Positions 1 to 7,705 of a DNA stretch of 64,000 nucleotides are shown here, piece after piece. The translations under genes were made by a program, and so were the position numbers. This DNA comes from Rhizobium sp. CB3090 (GTDB lineage: Bacteria > Pseudomonadota > Alphaproteobacteria > Rhizobiales > Rhizobiaceae), in the NCBI RefSeq assembly GCF_029714285.1, contig NZ_CP121662.1, forward strand, positions 1,612,001-1,676,000. The letters run 5' to 3'. The notes below the pieces were generated by a model. It was not told where the DNA came from and ran no database searches. It saw only the letters and a program-made list of their open reading frames with translations. The stretch's first letter is position 1; each line of letters opens with the position of its first letter.

Positions 1-2217
1 GAGGTCGAGCGCTCGCTCGACGAACGCAGCAACGCGATCCGTACCAGCCTGGAAGATCGTGCTCGCGAGATCAACGCGACGCTTGCCGATGTCGATAAGG
101 CTCTGGAAGCCCGCGGCACGTCGATCCGTTCTTCGCTCGACGAGCGCACACGTGAGCTGAACTCCATGCTTGCCGGCCGCTCCAGCGAGCTGTCGCGTCT
201 GATCGACGAGAAGGCCCGCCCGATCGTCGACCGTTACGCTGCGACCGGCCAGGAAGCGGCAGCGCTGATCTCGGCCGCCGCTCAGGAAAGCAGCGATCGT
301 CTGCGCGCAGAAAACGCCGCTTTGATCAACGCTATCGCATCGCGCACCAATGATACGCTGGCAGCAATCTCGGCTCGCACCGAACATGCCGCCAACGCCG
401 TCAGCGCACTGGAGAACAACCTGCTTGCCAGCGTCAACGGCATCATCGAGCGGCTGGCGGAGAACAACTCTGCGATCGCCGGCATGCTGACAAGCGCCGC
501 CGAGGAATTCGCCACCATCGACGGCCGCCTCAACGCGACATCGGCACGGTTCGCCGACTCCGCATCGAAGGCGGGCGAAATGGTTTCCGCCTCGACCCGG
601 CTTCTCGAAGGTAAGGTCGACAAGCTCTCGGATATTTCCGGCAAGACCCTGTCGCAGGTCGGCGGCATCATCGGCCGCTTCGATGAACATTCCAAGGTCC
701 TGTCGCAGGCGTCCCAGCTCCTCGGTGCCGCGCAATCGAACCTGGTCTCGACGCTGGAAGAGCGCGAAACGGCGCTGCAGAACCTGTCCGTCGGCTTGGT
801 GCAACGCTCGGAAGAAATCGAAAACACCATGCGCGCCCTCGGCAGCATGGTGGAAAGCGCCTTCGACCGTGCCGAACAGCGCTCCAACCAGGTCACCGGC
901 AATCTGCGCCAGGGCGTTCAATCCTCCTTCGCCGATATCGGCCGTGTGCTCTCCGATGCGGAAGCCCGTGCCGAACAGGCGGCGGAGAGCATGCGCAACG
1001 CACTTCAGAAGGCTGGCGAAGAAGCCAACCAGACGATCGACGGCACCTTCGCCAATGCCGAGCGTCGCTCGGGCGAGCTGACGAACCGTCTCCGTGGCGG
1101 TCTTTCCGCTTCGATCGCTGACATCGAGAATATGCTGACGGAAGCCAGCAAGACTTCGGACGGCGCAGCCCAGCAACTGCGCGAGACGCTGCGCATCGCC
1201 GTCGACGATGCCGTCGGCCGCTTCTCGGGCGCAACCGACGAGATTCGCCGCTCGGCAGGCGATATCCGCAGGGAACTCGACCTGACCCGCAGCGAACTGA
1301 AGCGTGGCGCCTTCGACCTGCCGGAAGAGGCCAAGGAAAGTGCTGCCGCCATGCGTCGTGCCGTCGCCGAGCAGATCAAGGCGCTGCAGGACATTTCGCA
1401 GATCGTCGGCCGCTCGACACAGCAGTTGGAAATCTCCGAGCCTTCCGCCCGCGCGTTGGCCGATGCGCAGCCGGCTCCACGTCCTCGTCCGGCAGCACCA
1501 GCCCCGGCAGCGCCTGCTCCGGCCGCCGCCGCTCCCCGGCCCCAACAGCCTGCCCCACAGTCGCCTGTTCAGCCGGTAGCACAGCAGCCGGCGCCGCAGC
1601 AGTCGATACCGCAACAGCCGGCACCTCAGCCGCAGCAGCCGCCGATCGAAGCTCTGGGCCTTCGCGGCACCATCACCGAGCGTCCGGTTGCGCCGCAGCC
1701 TCGCCCGATCGAGACGCCGGCTCCTGTCCGCCAGGAAACGGCGGCTGGCGGCGGATGGATCAGCGATCTCCTGCGCGGCGCATCGCGCGACGATCTTGGC
1801 GACCTGCCGCCGGCTCGCCAGACCGCACCACGTCCGCAGTCGGAAGCAGCGCCAGTCGCACGTAATCCGCGGCATGTGGTCGAATCGCTGAACTCGCTTT
1901 CGGTTGATATCGCCCGCGCCATCGACCACGATGCTTCGGTCGATCTGTGGCGTCGTTATCAGCGCGGCGAACGGGATGTCTTCACCCGTCGCCTCTACAC
2001 GCTGAAGGGCCAGCAGACCTTCGACGAGATCAAGCGCAAATACGACCGCGAGCCGGAATTCCGCACCGCCGTCGATCGCTATATCGCCGATTTCGAAAAG
2101 CTACTCTCTGACGTCGCCCGCACGGATCGCGACCGCAGCGTCACGCAGTCCTACCTGACCTCCGACACCGGCAAGGTCTACACCATGCTCGCTCACGCGG
2201 CGGGACGTTTGAGCTGA
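1..2217 (+). CDS. Giant coiled-coil protein, C-terminal part (growth-pole-ring/GPR-like)
   Basis: The frame is open from base 1, so the gene begins upstream; 738 C-terminal residues are present. The visible part starts with repeating Arg/Glu/Asp/Ser/Leu-rich units of the type 'SLDER..' and 'SLEDR..', continues as about 450 residues of heptad-like coiled coil, then a Pro/Ala/Gln-rich linker (about bases 1450-1860), and ends in a compact charged domain containing 'VDLWRRYQRGERDVFTRR'. This layout matches the very large rhizobial proteins often annotated as kinesin-like or apolipoprotein-like; the best studied is GPR of Agrobacterium, which forms a ring at the growing pole. The GPR link is inference from architecture and memory of the family, and the missing N-terminal part prevents a length check. 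A strong terminator follows directly, so it ends its transcription unit. Confidence 0.7.
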   Translation, partial: EVERSLDERSNAIRTSLEDRAREINATLADVDKALEARGTSIRSSLDERTRELNSMLAGRSSELSRLIDEKARPIVDRYAATGQEAAALISAAAQESSDRLRAENAALINAIASRTNDTLAAISARTEHAANAVSALENNLLASVNGIIERLAENNSAIAGMLTSAAEEFATIDGRLNATSARFADSASKAGEMVSASTRLLEGKVDKLSDISGKTLSQVGGIIGRFDEHSKVLSQASQLLGAAQSNLVSTLEERETALQNLSVGLVQRSEEIENTMRALGSMVESAFDRAEQRSNQVTGNLRQGVQSSFADIGRVLSDAEARAEQAAESMRNALQKAGEEANQTIDGTFANAERRSGELTNRLRGGLSASIADIENMLTEASKTSDGAAQQLRETLRIAVDDAVGRFSGATDEIRRSAGDIRRELDLTRSELKRGAFDLPEEAKESAAAMRRAVAEQIKALQDISQIVGRSTQQLEISEPSARALADAQPAPRPRPAAPAPAAPAPAAAAPRPQQPAPQSPVQPVAQQPAPQQSIPQQPAPQPQQPPIEALGLRGTITERPVAPQPRPIETPAPVRQETAAGGGWISDLLRGASRDDLGDLPPARQTAPRPQSEAAPVARNPRHVVESLNSLSVDIARAIDHDASVDLWRRYQRGERDVFTRRLYTLKGQQTFDEIKRKYDREPEFRTAVDRYIADFEKLLSDVARTDRDRSVTQSYLTSDTGKVYTMLAHAAGRLS

Positions 2218-2238
2218 TCATTTCGATATCGCGCAAAC

Positions 2239-2270
2239 AAAAATCCCCGGTCATCGTGCCGGGGATTTTT
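2239..2270 (+). terminator. Intrinsic terminator after the coiled-coil gene
   Basis: Perfect 12-bp inverted repeat AAAAATCCCCGG / CCGGGGATTTTT with an 8-nt loop. The A-run and T-run on either side make it bidirectional, so it could also stop transcription of the minus-strand RcnB-like gene. Confidence 0.9.
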
Positions 2271-2351
2271 GATTCAAGCGAAATACGGGAAAGTCCGTCA
2301 GAAAAAGAGCGGCCCACGGGACCGCCATTTCATTCCAATGTCAGGCTGAAT

Positions 2352-2675
2352 TCAGCGGGCGATCTGCACTTTGGAGATCAAGCCGCTGGTGATACCGACC
2401 AGCAGGAAACTGTTGTGGATGCGGACCCAATGATAGCCACGAGGCGGAGCTGACAGGCGATATCTGCGATAATCCACGCTGGCCGCACGGCTGCGATCGG
2501 AAGCGGATAGCCGCCGCCCCTTCACCCAACCGCCCTTGCGAACAACGATTTTCTTCTTGGCGACATTTTTCTCAACGACAACGGCCCGCTTGTTCTCCGG
2601 CGCCGCGCTGGCTTCGGACGCCATCGCGGTTGCCAAAACCGAAACGGCGAGCAGGACGGAGAAGAGCTTTTTCAT
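2352..2675 (-). CDS. RcnB-family secreted protein
   Basis: 107 residues with a clear signal peptide (MKKLFSVLLAVSVLATAM.., cleavage near ASA-AP). A basic middle segment follows, then the C-terminal pattern 'YRLSAPPRGYHWVRIHNSFL', typical of the RcnB/YohN family of small periplasmic proteins first linked to nickel/cobalt homeostasis in E. coli. In rhizobia several paralogues exist and most have no proven metal role, so only the family is claimed. The gene is monocistronic: the coiled-coil terminator lies just downstream, and an AT-rich 227-bp region with an inverted repeat lies upstream. Confidence 0.8.
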   Translation of the reverse strand: MKKLFSVLLAVSVLATAMASEASAAPENKRAVVVEKNVAKKKIVVRKGGWVKGRRLSASDRSRAASVDYRRYRLSAPPRGYHWVRIHNSFLLVGITSGLISKVQIAR

Positions 2676-2755
2676 CGAATGTTTCCTCAGTTTATTGTCT
2701 TATTATCTGCGGGCAGATTTATCCTGCAAGAGGTGAAGCGAATCTGAAGAGAATG

Positions 2756-2769
2756 TTACAGTTTTGTAA
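2756..2769. promoter_or_regulatory. Inverted repeat upstream of the RcnB-like gene
   Basis: TTACA-gttt-TGTAA sits about 80 bp upstream of the RcnB-like start, in the AT-rich 2676-2902 gap. It could be a regulator site or part of a promoter. No matching regulator is identified and the match is short, so this is only a candidate. Confidence 0.25.
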
Positions 2770-2849
2770 TAGAAATTATGCGTTTGCGAGCATTTGTTAA
2801 TCGAACAAATACGTGAGTTTGATGACAATTGGCAGCTCAAAACAATCTC

Positions 2850-2874
2850 GCCCGTCTTGCGAATGAAGACGGGC
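2850..2874 (-). terminator. Probable terminator of the GH43 gene
   Basis: Perfect 9-bp stem GCCCGTCTT / AAGACGGGC with a 7-nt loop, 28 bp past the GH43 stop codon. On the minus strand it is followed by a modest T-rich stretch (GAGATTGTTTT). Confidence 0.6.
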
Positions 2875-2902
2875 TAATGAGCGATCGATAAATCGAAACA
2901 AT

Positions 2903-4513
2903 TCAGAGTTCGTCGTAATTGAACCAGTCGAAATCAGCCGTCTTTGCCCGGCCCGACGTATCGAAGGCGAACATGCCGGCGAATGCGCCGGTGAAGGAAC
3001 CATGTTCGCCGCGACCGCCCTCGTCGGAGATGACGCCGGCATCGAGGACCGGGCCGATAGCCAGCCATGCCCCCATGCCCTCAGCCTGCCAGAAGAACTG
3101 CAAGTCGTTGTCATGGACCTCCATGGCGAGCTGGATGCGCCCATTCGGAACGGAGACGCCGCCTCCGATCGGGAAGCTCAACCGACCATTCGGGTAATCG
3201 CCAGCGCAGGTCATGATGGTGATTGAACGGCCGAGTTTCTCATGCAGCGTGACGGCAATCGCGTGTAGCTTGAACCGGTTATAGTAATGCGTCAGGCCAG
3301 CGACCTGCTGATAGGTATCGGGTTGGAACTCGATCACCGTTTCGGCGCGAAAGCTGTGATGCTCCTGCCGGCGCGCGACGAGTGCCTGCTCAAACCAGGA
3401 GCCGATACTTTCCCGTGCAAATAGACGCAGATGGCCGGGCCTTTCCGTTAGGCTGAAGATGCGTTCCGGCTGCGGCGTCCGCAACCACTGGAAATCCATC
3501 GGCAACTCGCTGCCGTCGAAATTGTAGCCGCTGCGGCGCGGCTTCTCGATCGGCAAAGCATGACGCAGGCCCTGTACCTCGACATCAGGAACCACCGTGC
3601 CGTTTTCGAGATAGAGCCAGCCGTCTTCCTTCCAGACGCATTTCTGCAGGCTGGTCTCACGCCCCAGCGTGCAGCGGCGATGCGGCGGCAGTGGCCGGCC
3701 GGAGAGATGCGTGTGATAGAACTGACCATCTGATGTTTCGACATATTGGCCATGCCCTGCCCGCTGCAACACCGCCTCTGGATGGTCTTTCGAGGTGATG
3801 AGATGCTTGTTCGGATGCAGCTCGTAGGGACCATCGATATTGCGCGAGCGCGCCATGGTGACGGCATGGTCATAACCCGTTCCGCCTTCGGCCGTCGTCA
3901 GATAGTACCAGCCGTTCCGCTTGAAGACATGCGGTCCTTCGACCAAACCGAGCTCTGTACCGGCAAAGATGTTCTTGATCGGCCCCTTCAACGATTTCGT
4001 CGCCGCATCCCACTCCTGCAGCAGAATACCGTCGAAGGCCGGCGTCTTCGGCGAGCCGCCATAGCTCTCGGTGCGGTGGTTCCACTGCATGTTGACGAAC
4101 CATTTGCGGCCGTCGTCATCGTGAAAGAGCGAGGGGTCGAAGCCCGATGAGTTGACATAGGACGGCTCGGACCATTCGCCCTCGATCGTCGGCGACGTCA
4201 CGATGTAGTTATGCGCATCCTTGAAATTGCCATCATAGCGTTTGATATCGGTATAGACCAGCCAGAACAGGCCATCAGCATAGGAGAGGCATGGCGCCCA
4301 GATGCCGCAGCTATCCGGCTCGCCGCGCATGTCGAGCTGCGAAGCCCGCTCCAGCGGCCGGCGCACCAGCGTCCAATTCACCAGATCACGCGAATGATGG
4401 ATCTGCACGCCCGGATACCATTCGAAGGTGGAGGTGGCGATGTAGTAGTCCTCGCCGACGCGGCAGATGGATGGATCGGGGTTGAAGCCCGGCAAAATCG
4501 GGTTGCGGATCAT
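2903..4513 (-). CDS. Glycoside hydrolase family 43, beta-xylosidase-like
   Basis: 536 residues. The start is set at 'MIRNPILPGFNPDPSICRVG', the usual N-terminus of GH43 beta-xylosidases, preceded by a GGAGGAGT ribosome site; an ATG 22 codons earlier has no family support. The five-bladed propeller motifs are present: catalytic Asp in 'NPDPSICR', Asp of 'GFDPSLFHDDDG' as pKa modulator, and Glu of 'LVEGPHVFKRNGWYYL' as acid. A C-terminal beta-sandwich (from about residue 330) is the usual GH43_C2/DUF1349-like domain. There is no signal peptide, so it acts on imported oligosaccharides. It is the last gene of the carbohydrate locus but is separated from the aldo/keto reductase by a strong hairpin. 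Xylosidase versus arabinosidase specificity cannot be settled by eye. Confidence 0.88.
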   Translation of the reverse strand: MIRNPILPGFNPDPSICRVGEDYYIATSTFEWYPGVQIHHSRDLVNWTLVRRPLERASQLDMRGEPDSCGIWAPCLSYADGLFWLVYTDIKRYDGNFKDAHNYIVTSPTIEGEWSEPSYVNSSGFDPSLFHDDDGRKWFVNMQWNHRTESYGGSPKTPAFDGILLQEWDAATKSLKGPIKNIFAGTELGLVEGPHVFKRNGWYYLTTAEGGTGYDHAVTMARSRNIDGPYELHPNKHLITSKDHPEAVLQRAGHGQYVETSDGQFYHTHLSGRPLPPHRRCTLGRETSLQKCVWKEDGWLYLENGTVVPDVEVQGLRHALPIEKPRRSGYNFDGSELPMDFQWLRTPQPERIFSLTERPGHLRLFARESIGSWFEQALVARRQEHHSFRAETVIEFQPDTYQQVAGLTHYYNRFKLHAIAVTLHEKLGRSITIMTCAGDYPNGRLSFPIGGGVSVPNGRIQLAMEVHDNDLQFFWQAEGMGAWLAIGPVLDAGVISDEGGRGEHGSFTGAFAGMFAFDTSGRAKTADFDWFNYDEL

Positions 4514-4580
4514 GGGACTACTCCTCCAAGGAACACACGCACCGGCAACAGCTCGCCAGCGACGACTGGAACAAAGCAAA

Positions 4581-4605
4581 ACGCCCGGAACTTGGTTCCG
4601 GGCGT
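4581..4605 (-). terminator. Intrinsic terminator between aldo/keto reductase and GH43 genes
   Basis: Perfect 11-bp stem ACGCCCGGAAC / GTTCCGGGCGT with a 3-nt loop. On the minus strand it is followed by TTTTGCTTTG, in the 102-bp gap between the two genes. It should end or attenuate the main operon before GH43. Confidence 0.8.
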
Positions 4606-4615
4606 CCTGAATGCT

Positions 4616-5647
4616 TTACTCGCGCTCGGCCGACTTGGCCCAGAGATTGATATCGGCCTCGCGGGCATAGACATCGATATCCTTGAGCTCTTCCGGGGTG
4701 AATTCAAGATTGTCGAGCGCCTTCACGCAATCGACGATCTGCGACGAGCGGCTGGCGCCGATCAGCGCCGAGGTGACACGGCCGCCGCGCAGAACCCACG
4801 CGATCGCCATCTGCGCCAGCGTCTGACCGCGCTTCTCGGCAATCTCGTTGAGCTTGCGGATATTATCGATGATCGACGGACGGATGAAATCGCGCTTCAG
4901 GAAATGGTTCTGGGCAGCGCGACTGTCCTCGGGGATGCCGCTTAAATATTTCGTGGTCAGCATCCCCTGTGCGAGCGGCGAGAACACGATCGAGCCGATA
5001 CCAAGCTCTTCCAGCGTATCCACCAGACCGTCATCCTCGACCCAGCGATTGAGCATGGAATAGCTCGGCTGGTGGATCACGCAAGGCGTGCCGAGATCCT
5101 TCAAAATAGCCGCGGCTTCGCGGGTGCGCTGCGAATTGTAGGAGGAGATACCGACATAAAGCGCCCTGCCCGAGCGAACGATATGGTCGAGCGCACCGCA
5201 GGTCTCTTCCAGCGGCGTATCAGGATCGAAGCGATGCGAATAGAAAATATCGACGTAATCAAGGCCCATGCGCTTCAGGCTCTGATCGCAGGAGGCGATC
5301 AGATATTTGCGGCTGCCCCACTCGCCATAAGGCCCTGGCCACATGTCGTAACCGGCCTTGGAGGAAACGATCAGTTCGTCGCGCAAACCGGCGAAATCGG
5401 TGCGCAGGATTTCGCCGAAGGCGGTTTCGGCGCTGCCGGGAGGCGGACCGTAATTATTGGCGAGATCGAAATGGGTGATGCCGAGATCGAAAGCGGTGCG
5501 ACACATATCGACCTTGCGATCATGCGGGGTATCGCCACCGAAATTATGCCAAAGCCCTAGCGAAACCGCCGGCAGCTTCAGACCGGAGCGGCCGGTTCTG
5601 TTGTATTTCATGTTCGCATAGCGATCGGATGCCGGTTGCCAAGCCAT
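4616..5647 (-). CDS. Aldo/keto reductase, YghZ (L-glyceraldehyde 3-phosphate reductase) type
   Basis: 343 residues, against about 346 for E. coli YghZ. The start at 'MAWQPASDRYANMKYNR' aligns with YghZ; an upstream in-frame ATG adds only a poorly conserved 14-residue tail. Strong matches include 'LSLGLWHNFGGDTP', 'ITHFDLANNYGPPPGSAE' (catalytic Asp and Tyr) and 'SSKAGYDMWPGPYGEWGSRK' (catalytic Lys). YghZ reduces L-glyceraldehyde 3-phosphate and methylglyoxal with NADPH. In rhizobial sugar loci, members of this clade may instead act on sugar or keto-sugar intermediates; that is inference. It lies 69 bp downstream of the Gfo/Idh gene, with a hairpin between them. Confidence 0.87.
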   Translation of the reverse strand: MAWQPASDRYANMKYNRTGRSGLKLPAVSLGLWHNFGGDTPHDRKVDMCRTAFDLGITHFDLANNYGPPPGSAETAFGEILRTDFAGLRDELIVSSKAGYDMWPGPYGEWGSRKYLIASCDQSLKRMGLDYVDIFYSHRFDPDTPLEETCGALDHIVRSGRALYVGISSYNSQRTREAAAILKDLGTPCVIHQPSYSMLNRWVEDDGLVDTLEELGIGSIVFSPLAQGMLTTKYLSGIPEDSRAAQNHFLKRDFIRPSIIDNIRKLNEIAEKRGQTLAQMAIAWVLRGGRVTSALIGASRSSQIVDCVKALDNLEFTPEELKDIDVYAREADINLWAKSAERE

Positions 5648-5673
5648 AGGTTCCAATTCCTCTGAGATGAAAA

Positions 5674-5696
5674 CGCGCGGGCTACTCACCCGCGCG
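5674..5696 (-). terminator. Hairpin between Gfo/Idh and aldo/keto reductase genes
   Basis: 8-bp GC-only stem CGCGCGGG / CCCGCGCG with a 7-nt loop. On the minus strand it is followed by TTTTCATCTC. It is terminator-like but lies inside an apparent operon, so attenuation or mRNA processing is as likely as full termination. Confidence 0.55.
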
Positions 5697-5716
5697 CAAA
5701 CTAGCTTTTCCTGCGC

Positions 5717-6850
5717 TCACTTCAAGAGCGCCTGCGCCTCTTCGATGCCGAGTGCTGCCGGCTGCGTGCAGGTCGTGGTCAGATCGATGAAGCGGTTCTC
5801 CGCACCTGATTTCAGGATCGAGGTCATGACATCGACACCGTGCAGCGTACGGTCGAGTGAGCAGCGGGCATCGCGGCCATCGATCAGCGATGCCGCCAAG
5901 TCGGCAAGACCTGCGGTACGGTAATTGGCGCGCGCGCCGTTCGGGCTCTCTTGATTGATAATGCCGAAAGGATGCGCCCATTCGTCGACTGGCTTGATGT
6001 CCTTGCTGCGGCCGCTGGCTTCGACCGTGCCGCCGAAGAAATTCGGATCGGGCACGTAGAGCGAACCTTCGGTGCCGTAGAGCTCCATATTGGCATGGCG
6101 GTGCGACCAGACATCCCAGCTTGCCGTCAATGTCACCGTTGCGCCGCTGACGAATTCCAGCAGCGCCTGGATCGTGGTCGGCGTCTTCACCGGGATCACC
6201 TCGCCGCTGCGCGGCTCGCTGGTGATGGTGCGGGTTTCCGATGCCATCGACGTCATGGCGCCGACGCGTTTGACCGGGCCGATGAGGTTGATGAGGTTGG
6301 CGACGTAGTAAGGGCCGAGATCGAGGATCGGGCCGCCGCCTGGCAGGAAGAAGAAATCCGGGTTCGGATGCCACATTTCCATGCCCGGGCTCATGACATA
6401 GCAGGCGCCCGAAGTGATACGGCCGATGCCGCCGTCATCGACGAACTTGCGGGCGAGCTGATGAGCACCACCGAGGAAAGTGTCGGGAGCGCAGCCGACG
6501 GCAAGCCCCTTCTCCTTGGCTATGCGGCGCAACTCTTCGCCCTGCTCTAGCGACAATACCAGAGGCTTTTCGGAATAGACATGCTTTCCGGCCTCCAGGA
6601 TGCGCTTGGAAACCGGGAAATGCGCATCCGGGATCGTCAGGTTGACGATGACATCGAGCTCGTCATTGGCGAGCAACTCGTCGATAGTTTGCGCCTTCAC
6701 CTGATATTCCTCGGCGCGCAGGCGCGCCGCATCCATGTTGATATCAGCGCAGGCGAGCACTTTCAGGCCCTTAAAGAGCGGAGAAAGCTTGAAATAGGTA
6801 GTGGAGATATTGCCGCATCCGATGATGCCGACGCCAAGTTCCTTAGTCAT
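5717..6850 (-). CDS. Gfo/Idh/MocA family oxidoreductase
   Basis: 377 residues. The N-terminal Rossmann domain has the dinucleotide motif 'VGIIGCGNIS' (residues 7-16), and 'YSEKPLVLSLEQGEEL' carries the EKP lysine used for catalysis in this family. The C-terminal alpha/beta domain includes 'GGGPILDLGPYYVANLINLI', where the position often held by the family His is Tyr, as in some YrbE/IolX-like clades. It is likely an NAD(P)-dependent sugar or sugar-derivative dehydrogenase in the cytoplasm. It is 13 bp downstream of the TIM-barrel isomerase and co-transcribed with it. The substrate is unknown; oxidation of a mannoside or of the released sugar is suggested only by context. Confidence 0.88.
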   Translation of the reverse strand: MTKELGVGIIGCGNISTTYFKLSPLFKGLKVLACADINMDAARLRAEEYQVKAQTIDELLANDELDVIVNLTIPDAHFPVSKRILEAGKHVYSEKPLVLSLEQGEELRRIAKEKGLAVGCAPDTFLGGAHQLARKFVDDGGIGRITSGACYVMSPGMEMWHPNPDFFFLPGGGPILDLGPYYVANLINLIGPVKRVGAMTSMASETRTITSEPRSGEVIPVKTPTTIQALLEFVSGATVTLTASWDVWSHRHANMELYGTEGSLYVPDPNFFGGTVEASGRSKDIKPVDEWAHPFGIINQESPNGARANYRTAGLADLAASLIDGRDARCSLDRTLHGVDVMTSILKSGAENRFIDLTTTCTQPAALGIEEAQALLK

Positions 6851-6863
6851 GGGGGATGATACC

Positions 6864-7625
6864 TCAGTAGGTCTTGAAGGATGCGATGGAACGGGTGATC
6901 AAGCGATCGATATCGCTCGGATTGTCATGCTCGAGCACATAATGCTTTGCTTTGGTACCGGCGAGCGCCTTTATCAGCTTCGGCCACGGGACAGTGCCGT
7001 GACCGAGATCGGCCCAGCCGTCTTCATCTTTGTTTTCACCAGCCGGAGCAATGTCCTTGACGTGGACGGAGGAAATGCGCGAGCCAAGCTTTTCGATCCA
7101 GGCGAAGGGATCGGCGCCGCCGCGGACGACCCAGGCAATATCGGCTTCCCAGGAGATATCCGGAGCGCCTTCGAAGATCTGTTCGATCGGCAGCGAGCCA
7201 TCGGCCTGCTTGACGAATTCGAAGTCGTGATTGTGCCAACCGAACTCGAAGCCAGCGTCCTTGTAAGGCTTGCTCATTTCATGCAGGCGTTTGCCGAAAG
7301 CGAGCCAGCCGGCAGCATCCTTCGGGCGCTGATCGGCAGCCAGATGCGGCGCATAGATCGAATCCATGCCGAGGATCTTGGCGATGGTCAGCGATTTCTG
7401 CACCTGCCCGTCGAGAAAATCCGGGCTGAAATGGCCGCTCGCCATGGTTAGGCCGTTCTTGTCGAGCTCGGCACGCAGGCTCTTCAAACCAGCTTCGTCC
7501 AGGTCCGAATAGATGCCGCCAAACCCTTCGACTTCCGCATAACCGGCCTTGCCGAGCTTTACGAAGATATCCGAATAGGGTTGAAAATTGCGGGCGCTAT
7601 AAAGCTGGAATCCAAGTTTCGTCAT
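6864..7625 (-). CDS. Sugar phosphate isomerase/epimerase (xylose-isomerase-like TIM barrel)
   Basis: 253 residues, starting at 'MTKLGFQLYSARNFQPYSD' after a GGAGGAAA ribosome site; the open frame runs further upstream but that part overlaps the beta-mannosidase gene and has no family character. Metal-ligand type motifs of the AP-endonuclease-2/xylose-isomerase-like fold are visible: 'GWHNHDFEF' (about 130), 'SWEADIAWVVRGG' (about 160), 'SVHVKDI' (about 190) and 'YVLEHDNPSD' near the C-terminus. Members isomerise or epimerise sugars and keto sugars, and some cleave 3-keto glycosides by beta-elimination. It sits between the GH2 enzyme and the Gfo/Idh dehydrogenase in one operon. The exact reaction cannot be read from sequence. 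Confidence 0.85.
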   Translation of the reverse strand: MTKLGFQLYSARNFQPYSDIFVKLGKAGYAEVEGFGGIYSDLDEAGLKSLRAELDKNGLTMASGHFSPDFLDGQVQKSLTIAKILGMDSIYAPHLAADQRPKDAAGWLAFGKRLHEMSKPYKDAGFEFGWHNHDFEFVKQADGSLPIEQIFEGAPDISWEADIAWVVRGGADPFAWIEKLGSRISSVHVKDIAPAGENKDEDGWADLGHGTVPWPKLIKALAGTKAKHYVLEHDNPSDIDRLITRSIASFKTY

Positions 7626-7705
7626 CGATATTTCCTCCAATGGCCTCGCGGCCGTCTGTTTTGGGCCTGCGGCCCGTAAGTCGCCACCGAAAGGCGGCCG
7701 GTATC

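Noticed and set aside
2903..4579. Possible frameshift in the GH43 gene, because the middle part ('HLSGRPLPPHRRCTLGRETS') looked unusual
   Set aside because: The segment matches the normal GH43 pattern and the frame stays intact to the end.
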